From NCBI GenBank assembly GCA_900489925.1, contig UEHQ01000001.1, positions 62,001 through 126,000 on the forward strand: 64,000 nt of DNA, written 5' to 3'. This stretch comes from Hyphomicrobiales bacterium (GTDB lineage Bacteria; Pseudomonadota; Alphaproteobacteria; Rhizobiales; Rhizobiaceae). The notes below the pieces were generated by a model that had not been told where the DNA came from, made no database searches, and worked only from the letters and a program-made list of their open reading frames with translations. Shown piece by piece: positions 1-7,709 of the stretch (position 1 is the first letter of the stretch; each line of letters begins with the position of its first letter). The position numbers were made by a program, and so were the translations under genes.

Positions 1-2
1 AC

Positions 3-374
3 AATCTTGCATCCTGGCAGAAGCTGAACGTGACGGCTTTCCTGATGAGCGGCATCGCCGGCCAGAATCCGGAGATTATCGGCGAAGCCTACAAGGATCG
101 CGCCGGCAATCTCTACAATCCGCTATCCATCCAGCCGATCATCGTCTTGTCGGCGGAGAACGAGACGATGTCGACGATCCACCGGCGCTCGCTGGAGCGC
201 GGCGTGACGTCATCGCTGTTCATCGAGGAAATGTTCTCGACCGGCCACGACGCAGCCAATCGCGCTGTCTTTGCCGAGTATGCTCCCGATGATGCCAAGG
301 TTGTCGGCATCGCCATCAGGGCGGACAAGAAGACGGTCGACAAGATCACCAAGGGCGCGACCATGCACCAATAA
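3..374 (+). CDS. DUF2000 family protein (5' truncated by window)
   Basis: This reading frame is open from base 3 (NLASWQKLNV...), so the GTG at 30 is internal and the true start lies before the window. The visible 123 residues contain the blocks MSGIAGQNPEIIGE, YNPLSIQPIIVLSA and EEMFSTGHDAANRAVFAE, which I recognise from the DUF2000 family of small proteins of about 140 residues. No biochemical role is established for the family as far as I know, so none is proposed. A strong hairpin follows directly at 378-405. The family call is by recall of conserved blocks. Confidence 0.75.
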   Translation, partial: NLASWQKLNVTAFLMSGIAGQNPEIIGEAYKDRAGNLYNPLSIQPIIVLSAENETMSTIHRRSLERGVTSSLFIEEMFSTGHDAANRAVFAEYAPDDAKVVGIAIRADKKTVDKITKGATMHQ

Positions 375-377
375 CGA

Positions 378-405
378 CAAACGGCCGGGATAACCCGGCC
401 GTTTG
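378..405. terminator. bidirectional terminator between DUF2000 gene and OmpA-type lipoprotein
   Basis: A perfect 12-bp stem (CAAACGGCCGGG pairing with CCCGGCCGTTTG) has a 4-base loop. It lies 3 bases past the stop of the plus-strand gene and 19 bases past the stop of the minus-strand gene, so it can serve both convergent genes. The stem ends in GTTTG in either direction, so the U-tract is short. Confidence 0.7.
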
Positions 406-424
406 CAATTCAAGGCAACCCCGA

Positions 425-1090
425 TTAGCTCTGGGTAACCGGCGCGATCTGGATTTCGACGCGGCGGTTCTGGGCGCGGCCGGCTTCCGTGGCGTTGGAA
501 GCGATCGGCTGCGACGGACCGAAGCCGACAGCGGACACACGGCGCGGATCGACGCCCTGCGTACCGAGATAGTCCGCAACCGAGGCGGCACGGCGCTGCG
601 ACAGATCCTGGTTATGCTGCAGGCTGCCGGTCGAGTCGGTATGGCCGTTGACGTCGATCAGCGTGCGGTTGAACTTGCGCAACACGATCGCGACCGAGTT
701 CAGCGTCGGATAGAAGCCGGACTTCACCGCATCCTGATCGACATCGAATGTGATGTTCGACGGCATGTTCAGGATGATGTTGTCGCCATTGCGGGTCACG
801 GAAATGCCGGTGCCCTGCAGCTGCGCACGGAGTTCGGATTCCTGCTGATCCATGTAGTTGCCGATCGCGCCACCTGCCAGTGCGCCGACACCAGCGCCAA
901 TCAGCGCAGCGTTGCGGCGTCCGTGTGCGGAACCACCGACAGCAAGGCCAGCCAGCGCGCCGACGCCCGCGCCGAGCATGGCGCCGCCAGCCGTGTTCGA
1001 CATCTTCTGTTCACCCGTATAGGGGTCGGTGGTGGTGCACGCGCTGAGATAGGTTGCGGCAACGGCCAGAAGTATGAATTTCTTGATCAT
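425..1090 (-). CDS. OmpA-family outer membrane lipoprotein with glycine zipper (YiaD-like)
   Basis: A 221-residue lipoprotein. The signal peptide ends in a lipobox L-S-A-C with Cys18 as the predicted lipidation site. Residues 34-79 form a glycine-zipper segment (GAMLGAGVGALAGLAVGG and GAGVGALAGGAIG). Residues about 107-216 are an OmpA C-terminal domain, with NGHTDSTGS at 148-156 and NRRVEI at 208-213, which carry the Asp and Arg that normally hold the diaminopimelate of peptidoglycan. The protein therefore probably anchors the outer membrane to the wall. The ATG at 1090 gives a normal signal peptide. The gene stands alone between convergent and same-strand neighbours. Confidence 0.88.
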   Translation of the reverse strand: MIKKFILLAVAATYLSACTTTDPYTGEQKMSNTAGGAMLGAGVGALAGLAVGGSAHGRRNAALIGAGVGALAGGAIGNYMDQQESELRAQLQGTGISVTRNGDNIILNMPSNITFDVDQDAVKSGFYPTLNSVAIVLRKFNRTLIDVNGHTDSTGSLQHNQDLSQRRAASVADYLGTQGVDPRRVSAVGFGPSQPIASNATEAGRAQNRRVEIQIAPVTQS

Positions 1091-1239
1091 GGACAGGCGT
1101 ATCTCCGGTTCGAAATGGTGATGCGAGCAGTATTAAGGAATGCGGCAACAAGATGAAGCGGACGAGTTCGATACCGAAAAATCGCGGAATTGCACAGCCC
1201 TAGCGGGGTTTTAACAGCAGTGTCTCATTTAAGTCGTGC

Positions 1240-1273
1240 AAAAAGCGCCGCCCGCAGACAGAGCGGGCGGCGC
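1240..1273 (-). terminator. rho-independent terminator of the flagellin gene
   Basis: On the minus strand the perfect 11-bp stem GCGCCGCCCGC / GCGGGCGGCGC (1245-1255 and 1263-1273, 7-base loop) is followed by TTTTT. It begins 21 bases after the flagellin stop codon. Confidence 0.85.
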
Positions 1274-1293
1274 GTAGGGATCAGAGGCAACCG

Positions 1294-2289
1294 TCAGAAA
1301 TTCTGGAACAATTGCCGGACCGTGTCATAGCTCGCATTGGCGATATTCAGCGACTGCAGGCCCAATTGTTGCTGTGTCTGCAAGGCCGCAAGCCGGCTTG
1401 ATTGCTCCTCCATGTCGGCATCGACCAGGCGACCGATGCCGCGCGACAACGAATCGTCCAGCGCCTGCGCGAAGTCGCTTTGCAGGCTGATGCGCGTTTC
1501 GAGCGCTCCAAAAGCCGCACCCACGGTGGTCATCTGGTTCAGCATCTTGTCGACGACCGAGATCATTTCGTTGACCTCGTCGGTGGTGGTGCTGGAGGAT
1601 ATGCCGATCTCGACCTGTCCGCCGGAATTACCCGCCGTGGCCAGCATCACGTAGTTCTGGGAGGCGCCAACCTCCGTCGCGAAATACTGCGACGTAAGCG
1701 CTCCGTATTCGCCCGAGCCGGTCGATCGATCGTCGATCAGGTATCGCGCGTCCTTCGACGAAACAGACCCCACCGGAGCGAGATCCGCCTCATAGGTGAG
1801 CGTGCCTACCGTAATCGTGCCATCGGAACTGCGTGTGAACGACGCCGGGATTTCGCGCGGCTTCGATGGATCGTCGGAATCGTCGATCGACACCCAGTTC
1901 TCACCGTTGAAGGTCGCCGACTGCGCGACCGAGCGCAATTGGTCCTTCAGCTGGGTGATATCCAGATTGATCTTGTCCTTGTCGACGCCGGATTCCGTCG
2001 CCGCCACAAGCTTTTCCTTGATCTGGCTGACGATATCGATGGTGTTGTCGACAGCCTCGGAGGCCGTTCCCATCGTTGCGGCTGCAAGCCCCAGCGCGTC
2101 GCGGATCGCCGACTGCGCCTTCTGATCGCCCTTCAGCGAGGAACTGATGGCCCAATAGGCGCCATTATCCGACGCCTTTTCCACCCTGAGCCCGGTTGAT
2201 ACCTGCCTCTGGGTCTTCGTCATATCGCGACCGATGTCGCGCAATACATAAAGCGCGGCATCCACCGAAGTGCGCCGATAAATACTCAC
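1294..2289 (-). CDS. flagellin, solitary copy
   Basis: A 331-residue flagellin, close to the usual rhizobial length. The conserved N-terminal D0/D1 region (residues 1-140) has STGLRVEKASDNGAYWAISS and FNGENW. The C-terminal D1/D0 region (about 230-331) ends ALQTQQQLGLQSLNIANAS...LFQNF. The middle domain is short and Ser/Gly-rich. The start is GTG at 2289 with CGGAG about 8 bases upstream. The N-terminus (MSIYRRTSVDAALYVLRDIG) differs from the MTSILTN type of the main rhizobial flagellins. No other flagellar gene is near: it sits downstream of an RND efflux operon, on the same strand, with a 250-base gap that holds a CtrA-like box. Confidence 0.93.
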   Translation of the reverse strand: MSIYRRTSVDAALYVLRDIGRDMTKTQRQVSTGLRVEKASDNGAYWAISSSLKGDQKAQSAIRDALGLAAATMGTASEAVDNTIDIVSQIKEKLVAATESGVDKDKINLDITQLKDQLRSVAQSATFNGENWVSIDDSDDPSKPREIPASFTRSSDGTITVGTLTYEADLAPVGSVSSKDARYLIDDRSTGSGEYGALTSQYFATEVGASQNYVMLATAGNSGGQVEIGISSSTTTDEVNEMISVVDKMLNQMTTVGAAFGALETRISLQSDFAQALDDSLSRGIGRLVDADMEEQSSRLAALQTQQQLGLQSLNIANASYDTVRQLFQNF

Positions 2290-2444
2290 GGATACTGAAC
2301 TCCGAACACAACAATACGCAACTGATACAAATCAACCGGTACCGCGAACATTCATGTCCGGGAGCGCCAAACACAGCGCTGGACGGCCCTCCGAAACGCT
2401 GGAGGAACCTGTCGGTTACTATCGAAGATGATTACCGGTTACGC

Positions 2445-2459
2445 TTAAAAAACCGCTAA
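2445..2459 (-). promoter_or_regulatory. CtrA-like box upstream of flagellin
   Basis: On the minus strand this reads TTAG-N7-TTAA, one base from the CtrA consensus TTAA-N7-TTAA. It lies 156 bases upstream of the flagellin start in an AT-rich gap. A weak -10-like TAATCA follows 10 bases later at 2429-2434. This is a motif match only. Confidence 0.35.
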
Positions 2460-2539
2460 AGGTTGAAATTAATTCACCACGTTTGCGGACGTCTCGTAAA
2501 CCATGACAGATCCGACAACGCCTTGCTCCGCGGATGGCC

Positions 2540-5500
2540 TTACTCGGCGGCTTCCAGGCTGCTCGGCTTGGCAACCGGGCGTGGCCGCGACGCATGCGCC
2601 ATCTCTTCGTGCAGCCGCGCTTCTTCATGCGCGTGAGGCTTCGCAAAGCGGGCGATCAGAAGATAGGCGACCGGCGTGATGAAGAGCGTCACCAGCGTCG
2701 CAAAGCCCAGCCCGCCGACGATAACCCAACCAAGCGCCACGCGCGCCTCGGCACCGGCGCCATGGGCGAAAACAAGCGGAACGCCGCCGAGAATGGTCGC
2801 AATCATCGTCATCATGACCGGGCGAAGGCGCAGTTCGCAGGCACTTTCGATCGCCGTGCGCACATCCACGCCGCGATCGCGGAGCTGATTGGCGAACTCG
2901 ACGATGAGAATGCCGTTCTTCGCCATGACCCCGACCAGAAGCACGAGGCCGATCTGGCTGTAGATGTTCAGGCTCGAGCCGGTGATCACGAGCGCAAAGA
3001 CCGCGCAGGCAAGCCCAAGCGGCACCGTCGACATGATGATCAGCGAGGACAGCACGCTTTCAAACTGGGCCGCGAGCACCAGGAAGATGATCACGATCGC
3101 GAACCCGAAGGTCAGCGCCATCCCGTTTGAATTCTCCGCAAGGGTCGCGGCTTCGGCGAGCGGCACGAGCCGCGCGCCGGACGGAAGCAACGGCTTCGCA
3201 AGTGCCGTCGCCTCTTCAACGGCATTGCCGAGCGAAATACCGTCCTTCAGGCCCGCCGTGATCGCAACGGATGCCAGTTGCTGCTCGCGATTGAGCTGTG
3301 GCGCGACCGCGCCCTCCGTCAGCGAGGCAATGACCGACATCGGCACGATCTTGCCGTCGCCGGTTTTCAGGAAGACGTTCTCGAGATCGGTCGGATCGTC
3401 AAGCGGTCGCGTATTCGACGTCAGGACGACGGGATAGGCTTCGCCCTTGACGAAGACGTCGACCACCGATCGTCCCTCCAGCAGCGACTGCATCGCGACG
3501 GAGAGACCCGAGATATTGATACCGAGATCCGATGCCCGCTCGCGGTCGATCGATACCGAGACCTGCGCCTGCGTCGGCTCGTTGGCGAGACGTGGGGATT
3601 CGTAGTGAGCCGTGGCTTCCAGCGCCGACACCAGCTTGATGGCAGCCGCCGTCAGTGCTTCATAATCGCTCCCGACGACCGCCATTTGCAGGCCGCTGCC
3701 GGCTCCACGAATGCGCAGGCTGTTCGACTGGAATGCGCCGCCTCGCAGCGCCGGAACGCGTGCCGCCACGGCGTTGATGTCATCGATGATCTGCGCCTGG
3801 GTTCTGTCGCGCTCGCCCCAGGGCGCCAGCGTCAGGACCAGGAAGGCACCGTTGTCCTGACCACCACGGCCCGACATCGCAAAGATATTGCGGATCTCGC
3901 CGCTGTCGCGAAGAGGCTGCAGATATTCTTCGACCAACTGCAGCTTGTCAGCCGTATATTCCAGGCTCGAGCCCTGCGGCGTGGCCATCCACATCATCGC
4001 CATCGCACGGTCTTCGTTCGGCGTAAGCTCGCTCTTCACCGTCGTGAACGACACTACGGCAGCGCCCGCGAACATCAGGCAGCAGACGATCACAACGAGC
4101 GGCGCATTGAGGCACCGCTGGAGCGCCCACTTGTAGAGCGCCGCAAACCCCTCGCCGAACCGGCCGAGCACGCCGTGATCCTCGAGCATTTCCCTCGTCA
4201 GCATCCGCGAAGCCAGCATGGGGCAGAGCGTCAGCGCAACGATCGAGGAAAGGCCGACCGAGATGGCAAGGACGAAACCGAACTCACGGAAAAGCCCCCC
4301 GACTTGACCGGGCAGAAACGACAGGGGAATGAAGACGGCCGCAAGCGTCGCCGTCGTTGCGATGACGGCGAAGAAGACCTCCCGCGTACCAAGCACCGCC
4401 GCGGCGCGCGGCCCCATGCCCTCCGAGCGCCTGCGGACGATATTCTCGAGTACGACGATCGCGTCGTCGACCACAAGCCCGGTGGCCAGCACGATCGCCA
4501 GCAGTGTCAGGATATTGATCGAAAAGCCGGCGAGATATATCGCAGCCAGCGTCCCGATCAGGGCAACTGGCATGCTCACCGCGGGGATCACCGTCGCCCG
4601 CCAATCCCGCAGGAAAAGATAGATGACGACGGTAACGATCGCGGCGGCCAGGATCAAAGCGAGGACGACCTCGTGAATTGCGCCCTGAATGAAGACAGCA
4701 TCGTCGCTGGTGATGACGATCTGCGTGCCCTCCGGCAAGGTCTTCGACAGTTGTGCAACCGTAGCCTTGATGCCAGTCGATATGTTCAGCGTATTGGACT
4801 GCGCCTGGCGGATCACGCCGAGGCCGATGCCCTGCTTGCCGTTCGAACGCAGCGCCGTCTGCCCGTCGCGCGGGCCAAGCGTCACGGTCGCGACATCGCC
4901 AAGCCTGATGCGGTTCTTCAGGATCAGATTGGCAAAATCGCTCGGCGATTGCAGCGTGGCGGTTGCCCGCACGACTAGGCTTTGCGAACCGCTCTTCAGG
5001 GAGCCTGCGGGGACGTCGAAGGCCGCACTCGACAGCGCCTCTGTGAGGTCGCCGATGGTCAGTCCGCGGCTTGCAAGCTCGCCCTGATTGATGTCGACAC
5101 GGAAAGCCTTCTCCTGCTCGCCGTATGTTTCGACGTCGGCAACGCCTTCGACGGCGGCCAACCTGTCGACGACTTCGTTCTCGACCAGCAACGTCAGATC
5201 GTCCATGTCAAGCTTGGTCGATGTGACCGCGAGCCGCAGGATCGGCTGCGAATCCGCGTCCGCCTTGACGATCTGCGGCGTATCGGCGTCATCGGGAAGA
5301 ATTTGCGTGATCCGCCCGACAGCGTCGCGCACGTCGTTAGCAGCAACAGAAAGATCGACAGCATCCGAGAACTCGAGCGTCACGCGGCTTTGCCCGAACT
5401 GGGAACTGGACGAAATCGACTTGAGCCCGCTGACCCGTGCGACGGCGCCTTCGATAACCTTCGTCACCTCCTGGTCGATCGTCTGAGGCGCAGCGCCATC

Positions 5501-5695
5501 GAACTTCGTCTGGACGGTGACAACTGGGCGATCGACCTCTGGCAATTCGCGCACTTCGATGCCGAAGTAAGCGGCAAGGCCGGCGACAATCATCAAGGTA
5601 TTGAAGACCAGCGCGAGAATTGGCCGCCGCACGAAAAGCGCTGTAAACGTCTCCTTGCCGCCAGCCGGCTTCTCGGGCGTCTCGACCACCTTCAT
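2540..5695 (-). CDS. RND multidrug efflux permease (HAE1/AcrB-MexB family)
   Basis: A 1051-residue inner membrane proton-driven pump. It has the RND layout: a cytoplasmic N-terminus ending in FVRRPILALVFNTLM as TM1, two large periplasmic loops and 12 predicted TM segments. The TM4 motif GLVVDDAIVVLENIVRR (around residue 400) carries the two proton-relay aspartates, and TM10 GVMAKNGILIVEFANQL carries the lysine. The ATG at 5695 overlaps the stop of the adaptor gene as ATGA, so the start is taken there rather than 14 codons earlier. The two genes form an operon. No outer membrane channel gene is adjacent, so a TolC-like partner encoded elsewhere is inferred. Substrate is unknown. Confidence 0.95.
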   Translation of the reverse strand: MKVVETPEKPAGGKETFTALFVRRPILALVFNTLMIVAGLAAYFGIEVRELPEVDRPVVTVQTKFDGAAPQTIDQEVTKVIEGAVARVSGLKSISSSSQFGQSRVTLEFSDAVDLSVAANDVRDAVGRITQILPDDADTPQIVKADADSQPILRLAVTSTKLDMDDLTLLVENEVVDRLAAVEGVADVETYGEQEKAFRVDINQGELASRGLTIGDLTEALSSAAFDVPAGSLKSGSQSLVVRATATLQSPSDFANLILKNRIRLGDVATVTLGPRDGQTALRSNGKQGIGLGVIRQAQSNTLNISTGIKATVAQLSKTLPEGTQIVITSDDAVFIQGAIHEVVLALILAAAIVTVVIYLFLRDWRATVIPAVSMPVALIGTLAAIYLAGFSINILTLLAIVLATGLVVDDAIVVLENIVRRRSEGMGPRAAAVLGTREVFFAVIATTATLAAVFIPLSFLPGQVGGLFREFGFVLAISVGLSSIVALTLCPMLASRMLTREMLEDHGVLGRFGEGFAALYKWALQRCLNAPLVVIVCCLMFAGAAVVSFTTVKSELTPNEDRAMAMMWMATPQGSSLEYTADKLQLVEEYLQPLRDSGEIRNIFAMSGRGGQDNGAFLVLTLAPWGERDRTQAQIIDDINAVAARVPALRGGAFQSNSLRIRGAGSGLQMAVVGSDYEALTAAAIKLVSALEATAHYESPRLANEPTQAQVSVSIDRERASDLGINISGLSVAMQSLLEGRSVVDVFVKGEAYPVVLTSNTRPLDDPTDLENVFLKTGDGKIVPMSVIASLTEGAVAPQLNREQQLASVAITAGLKDGISLGNAVEEATALAKPLLPSGARLVPLAEAATLAENSNGMALTFGFAIVIIFLVLAAQFESVLSSLIIMSTVPLGLACAVFALVITGSSLNIYSQIGLVLLVGVMAKNGILIVEFANQLRDRGVDVRTAIESACELRLRPVMMTMIATILGGVPLVFAHGAGAEARVALGWVIVGGLGFATLVTLFITPVAYLLIARFAKPHAHEEARLHEEMAHASRPRPVAKPSSLEAAE

Positions 5696-6846
5696 CGCGT
5701 CGTAACCTCGCTGGTGGATGCGACCTCGTCTGCCCATCGCACGGCGCCACCGTCACGCACGCGCTGCAGCCCCTGGGTTACGATCAGGTCGCCATCCCGG
5801 ATATCGGCCTTGACGAGGACGAAGTCGGGATTGCGTTGCACGATGCTCACGGGAACCTTGCGCGACTTTCCGTCGACCACCCGCCAGACGAAGGAACCCT
5901 GCGCGTCCCACTGGACCGACAGCGGATCGACGGCCGGATATTGGTCGCCCTTGAACCGCATGCCGACATTGAACGACATGCCGGCCAGCAGCTCGTCCGA
6001 GGCGTTGTCGATCCGGGCACGGACACGCAGCGTCCGGCTTGCCGCATCGATGCGGTTGTCGACGGCTTCGACGACACCCGAAAAGACCTGGCCGGGACGC
6101 GCGACCGAGGTCGCTTCTACCGCCTGGCCGACCGACACCGAGTTTGCGAAGCGCTCAGGCACCCAATAGTCGACCAGTATCTCGCTGCGATCGTCGAGCG
6201 TTGCGATCGGTGTTGTGGTCGAAACGTTGTCCCCGATATTGATCGGTATGATGCCGACGATCCCATCGATGGGCGCGACGATGTTGCGCCGCTCCAGATT
6301 GAGTTCAGCCGCCTGCAGCTGCAGTCTCGCACCCTGCTCCGCGATCTCCGCATCGAAGACATCCATGCGCGACACGCTGGATTTGATGTTGTGATAGAGG
6401 CTGGATTTCTCGATCGCGCTTTTCAGCATGACCTCCGCCTGACCTTGGGCGATCACCTGCTCTTCGCTATCGAGCTTGGCGAGAATCTGCCCCTTGGAGA
6501 TCCGTTCGCCGGATTTGATCAGAATTTCGCGGATGATACCGCTGGCCTGGGGCGTCACGACGACCGAGCGAACTGCCTCGCCGGTGCCGATCGCGTTGAG
6601 GCGGTCGTTGACGATACCTTGCACCACAGGCTGGGTAACGATGAGGACTGCATCGGAACGCCCGCCGCCACTGCGCCTCTCCTGCACGCCGCCGGCCGCC
6701 TTGTCCGGTGTCGCAGCACCAACCAGCCGCTCAGAGACACCAACCTTTCGCAGGAAATCCGTCGCGCCGGGCACGAACACGACCCATGCCGCGAAGCCGG
6801 CAACAACAATGCCAAGGCAGAGGACGAACTGTTTGCGTAAGGGCAT
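5692..6846 (-). CDS. RND efflux periplasmic adaptor subunit (membrane fusion protein)
   Basis: A 384-residue HlyD/AcrA-type adaptor linking the pump encoded downstream to an outer membrane channel. Residues 8-26 form a membrane anchor. The split biotinyl-lipoyl domain is visible as VTPQASGIIREILIKSGERI with LAKLDSEE and, after a short hairpin, as NIVAPIDGIVGIIPI. A beta-barrel domain (ILVDYWVPERFANSVSVGQ onward) and a membrane-proximal domain follow. The ATG at 6846 has GGAGAC upstream. The last base pairs overlap the pump gene by 4, so the two subunits are probably translated together. Confidence 0.93.
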   Translation of the reverse strand: MPLRKQFVLCLGIVVAGFAAWVVFVPGATDFLRKVGVSERLVGAATPDKAAGGVQERRSGGGRSDAVLIVTQPVVQGIVNDRLNAIGTGEAVRSVVVTPQASGIIREILIKSGERISKGQILAKLDSEEQVIAQGQAEVMLKSAIEKSSLYHNIKSSVSRMDVFDAEIAEQGARLQLQAAELNLERRNIVAPIDGIVGIIPINIGDNVSTTTPIATLDDRSEILVDYWVPERFANSVSVGQAVEATSVARPGQVFSGVVEAVDNRIDAASRTLRVRARIDNASDELLAGMSFNVGMRFKGDQYPAVDPLSVQWDAQGSFVWRVVDGKSRKVPVSIVQRNPDFVLVKADIRDGDLIVTQGLQRVRDGGAVRWADEVASTSEVTTR

Positions 6847-6866
6847 TCACGTCTCCGATGAACCGT

Positions 6867-6876
6867 GAACCGGTTC
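6867..6876. promoter_or_regulatory. possible repressor operator for the RND operon
   Basis: GAACCGGTTC is a perfect 10-bp palindrome 20 bases upstream of the adaptor start. It is flanked by further GAAC/GTTC half sites (TGAACC before it, GTTCAA after it). Such dyads are typical of TetR-type operators of efflux operons, but no regulator gene is adjacent. Confidence 0.35.
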
Positions 6877-7209
6877 GTTCAACAAGCGGGGGCGTCGCGG
6901 GCGAAATCGCCACACGGCTGCAATATCCACTCTCCGGCGGCCCGCAGCAAGCTTACCAGACCTTGATAACGCAATTGTCATGTCAATATTCGGTAGCCGG
7001 CGACCGCGCGCAAATTGCAATTGACGAGCACCGCGCCGGTTCTGCCCTGCATGGCAATACCTGTCAGTGAGCGCATGTTATACACTTCGTCCTGGCCACA
7101 TCAAATAACGCTGTTATTTCCTATCATTACGCTGCTCCTCGCCTCTGCTGACGCTACTGGCGCAAAGCCGTACCGGCTCTATTCATCAACCGCTAATAGG
7201 ACGAGGATT
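6877..7209. other. intergenic region without a supported gene
   Basis: Upstream of the RND operon. The GC content is lower than in the flanking genes around 6960-7200. No open frame with recognisable content or RNA structure was seen. It probably holds the RND operon promoter. Confidence 0.5.
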
Positions 7210-7525
7210 GTGCCGGAGATTACCACCAAAGATGGAAGCAGGATTTTCCATAGCGACTGGGGTCCGGCGCAGCAGATCTTCTTTTCGCACGGCCGGCCGC
7301 TCAGCGGCGATGCTCGCAATTCTTCGAGGATCTCCGCATCCCACTCTATTGCCTCAATCGCGACGGCACCAAGGTGAACGAGAGCCTGCGCGGAACCTTT
7401 CGGCTGATGGCTACAATCGGCGGCATCAAGGACGAACATGATTGCATTGGTACGTTCTCAGGCGCGACTACGCGGAGGCCATGACTTGGCTCAACGCCGA
7501 CGTTCTCGCCTTCATCAAGGACTGA
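7210..7525 (+). pseudogene. decayed alpha/beta hydrolase (chloroperoxidase-like)
   Basis: Three pieces in different frames match successive parts of the non-haem chloroperoxidase-type alpha/beta hydrolase family. Bases 7210-7317 give VPEITTKDGSRIFHSDWG and FFSHGRPLSGDA (N-terminal strands, oxyanion HGxP). Bases about 7313-7455 in another frame give SQFFEDLRIPLYCLNRDG and GGIKDEHDCIGTFS (cap domain). Bases about 7464-7525 in a third frame give EAMTWLNADVLAFIKD and a stop (C-terminus). The segments carrying the nucleophile Ser, Asp and His are missing, so two internal deletions and frame changes have removed roughly two thirds of a gene of about 275 codons. It cannot encode an active enzyme. 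Confidence 0.7.
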
Positions 7526-7709
7526 CAGGACAATCTCAAGACGGCCCGGCTAGTTGCCGGCCGTACCACGCAACAGGTTGGGACGATCGATCTCGCGCAC
7601 TTCGCCGCCAACGCGCAGCGCGCCAGCGACTTGAGGATAGCGGCAGGCCCAGAATGAAAGCAGAACATCTTTTCTGGTCTTTCCATCCCGAATCACTACA
7701 TTACGCGCC

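Noticed and set aside
7526..7709. Possible coding remnant after the hydrolase pseudogene
   Set aside because: Short frames on both strands, but none resembles a known protein or continues the hydrolase.
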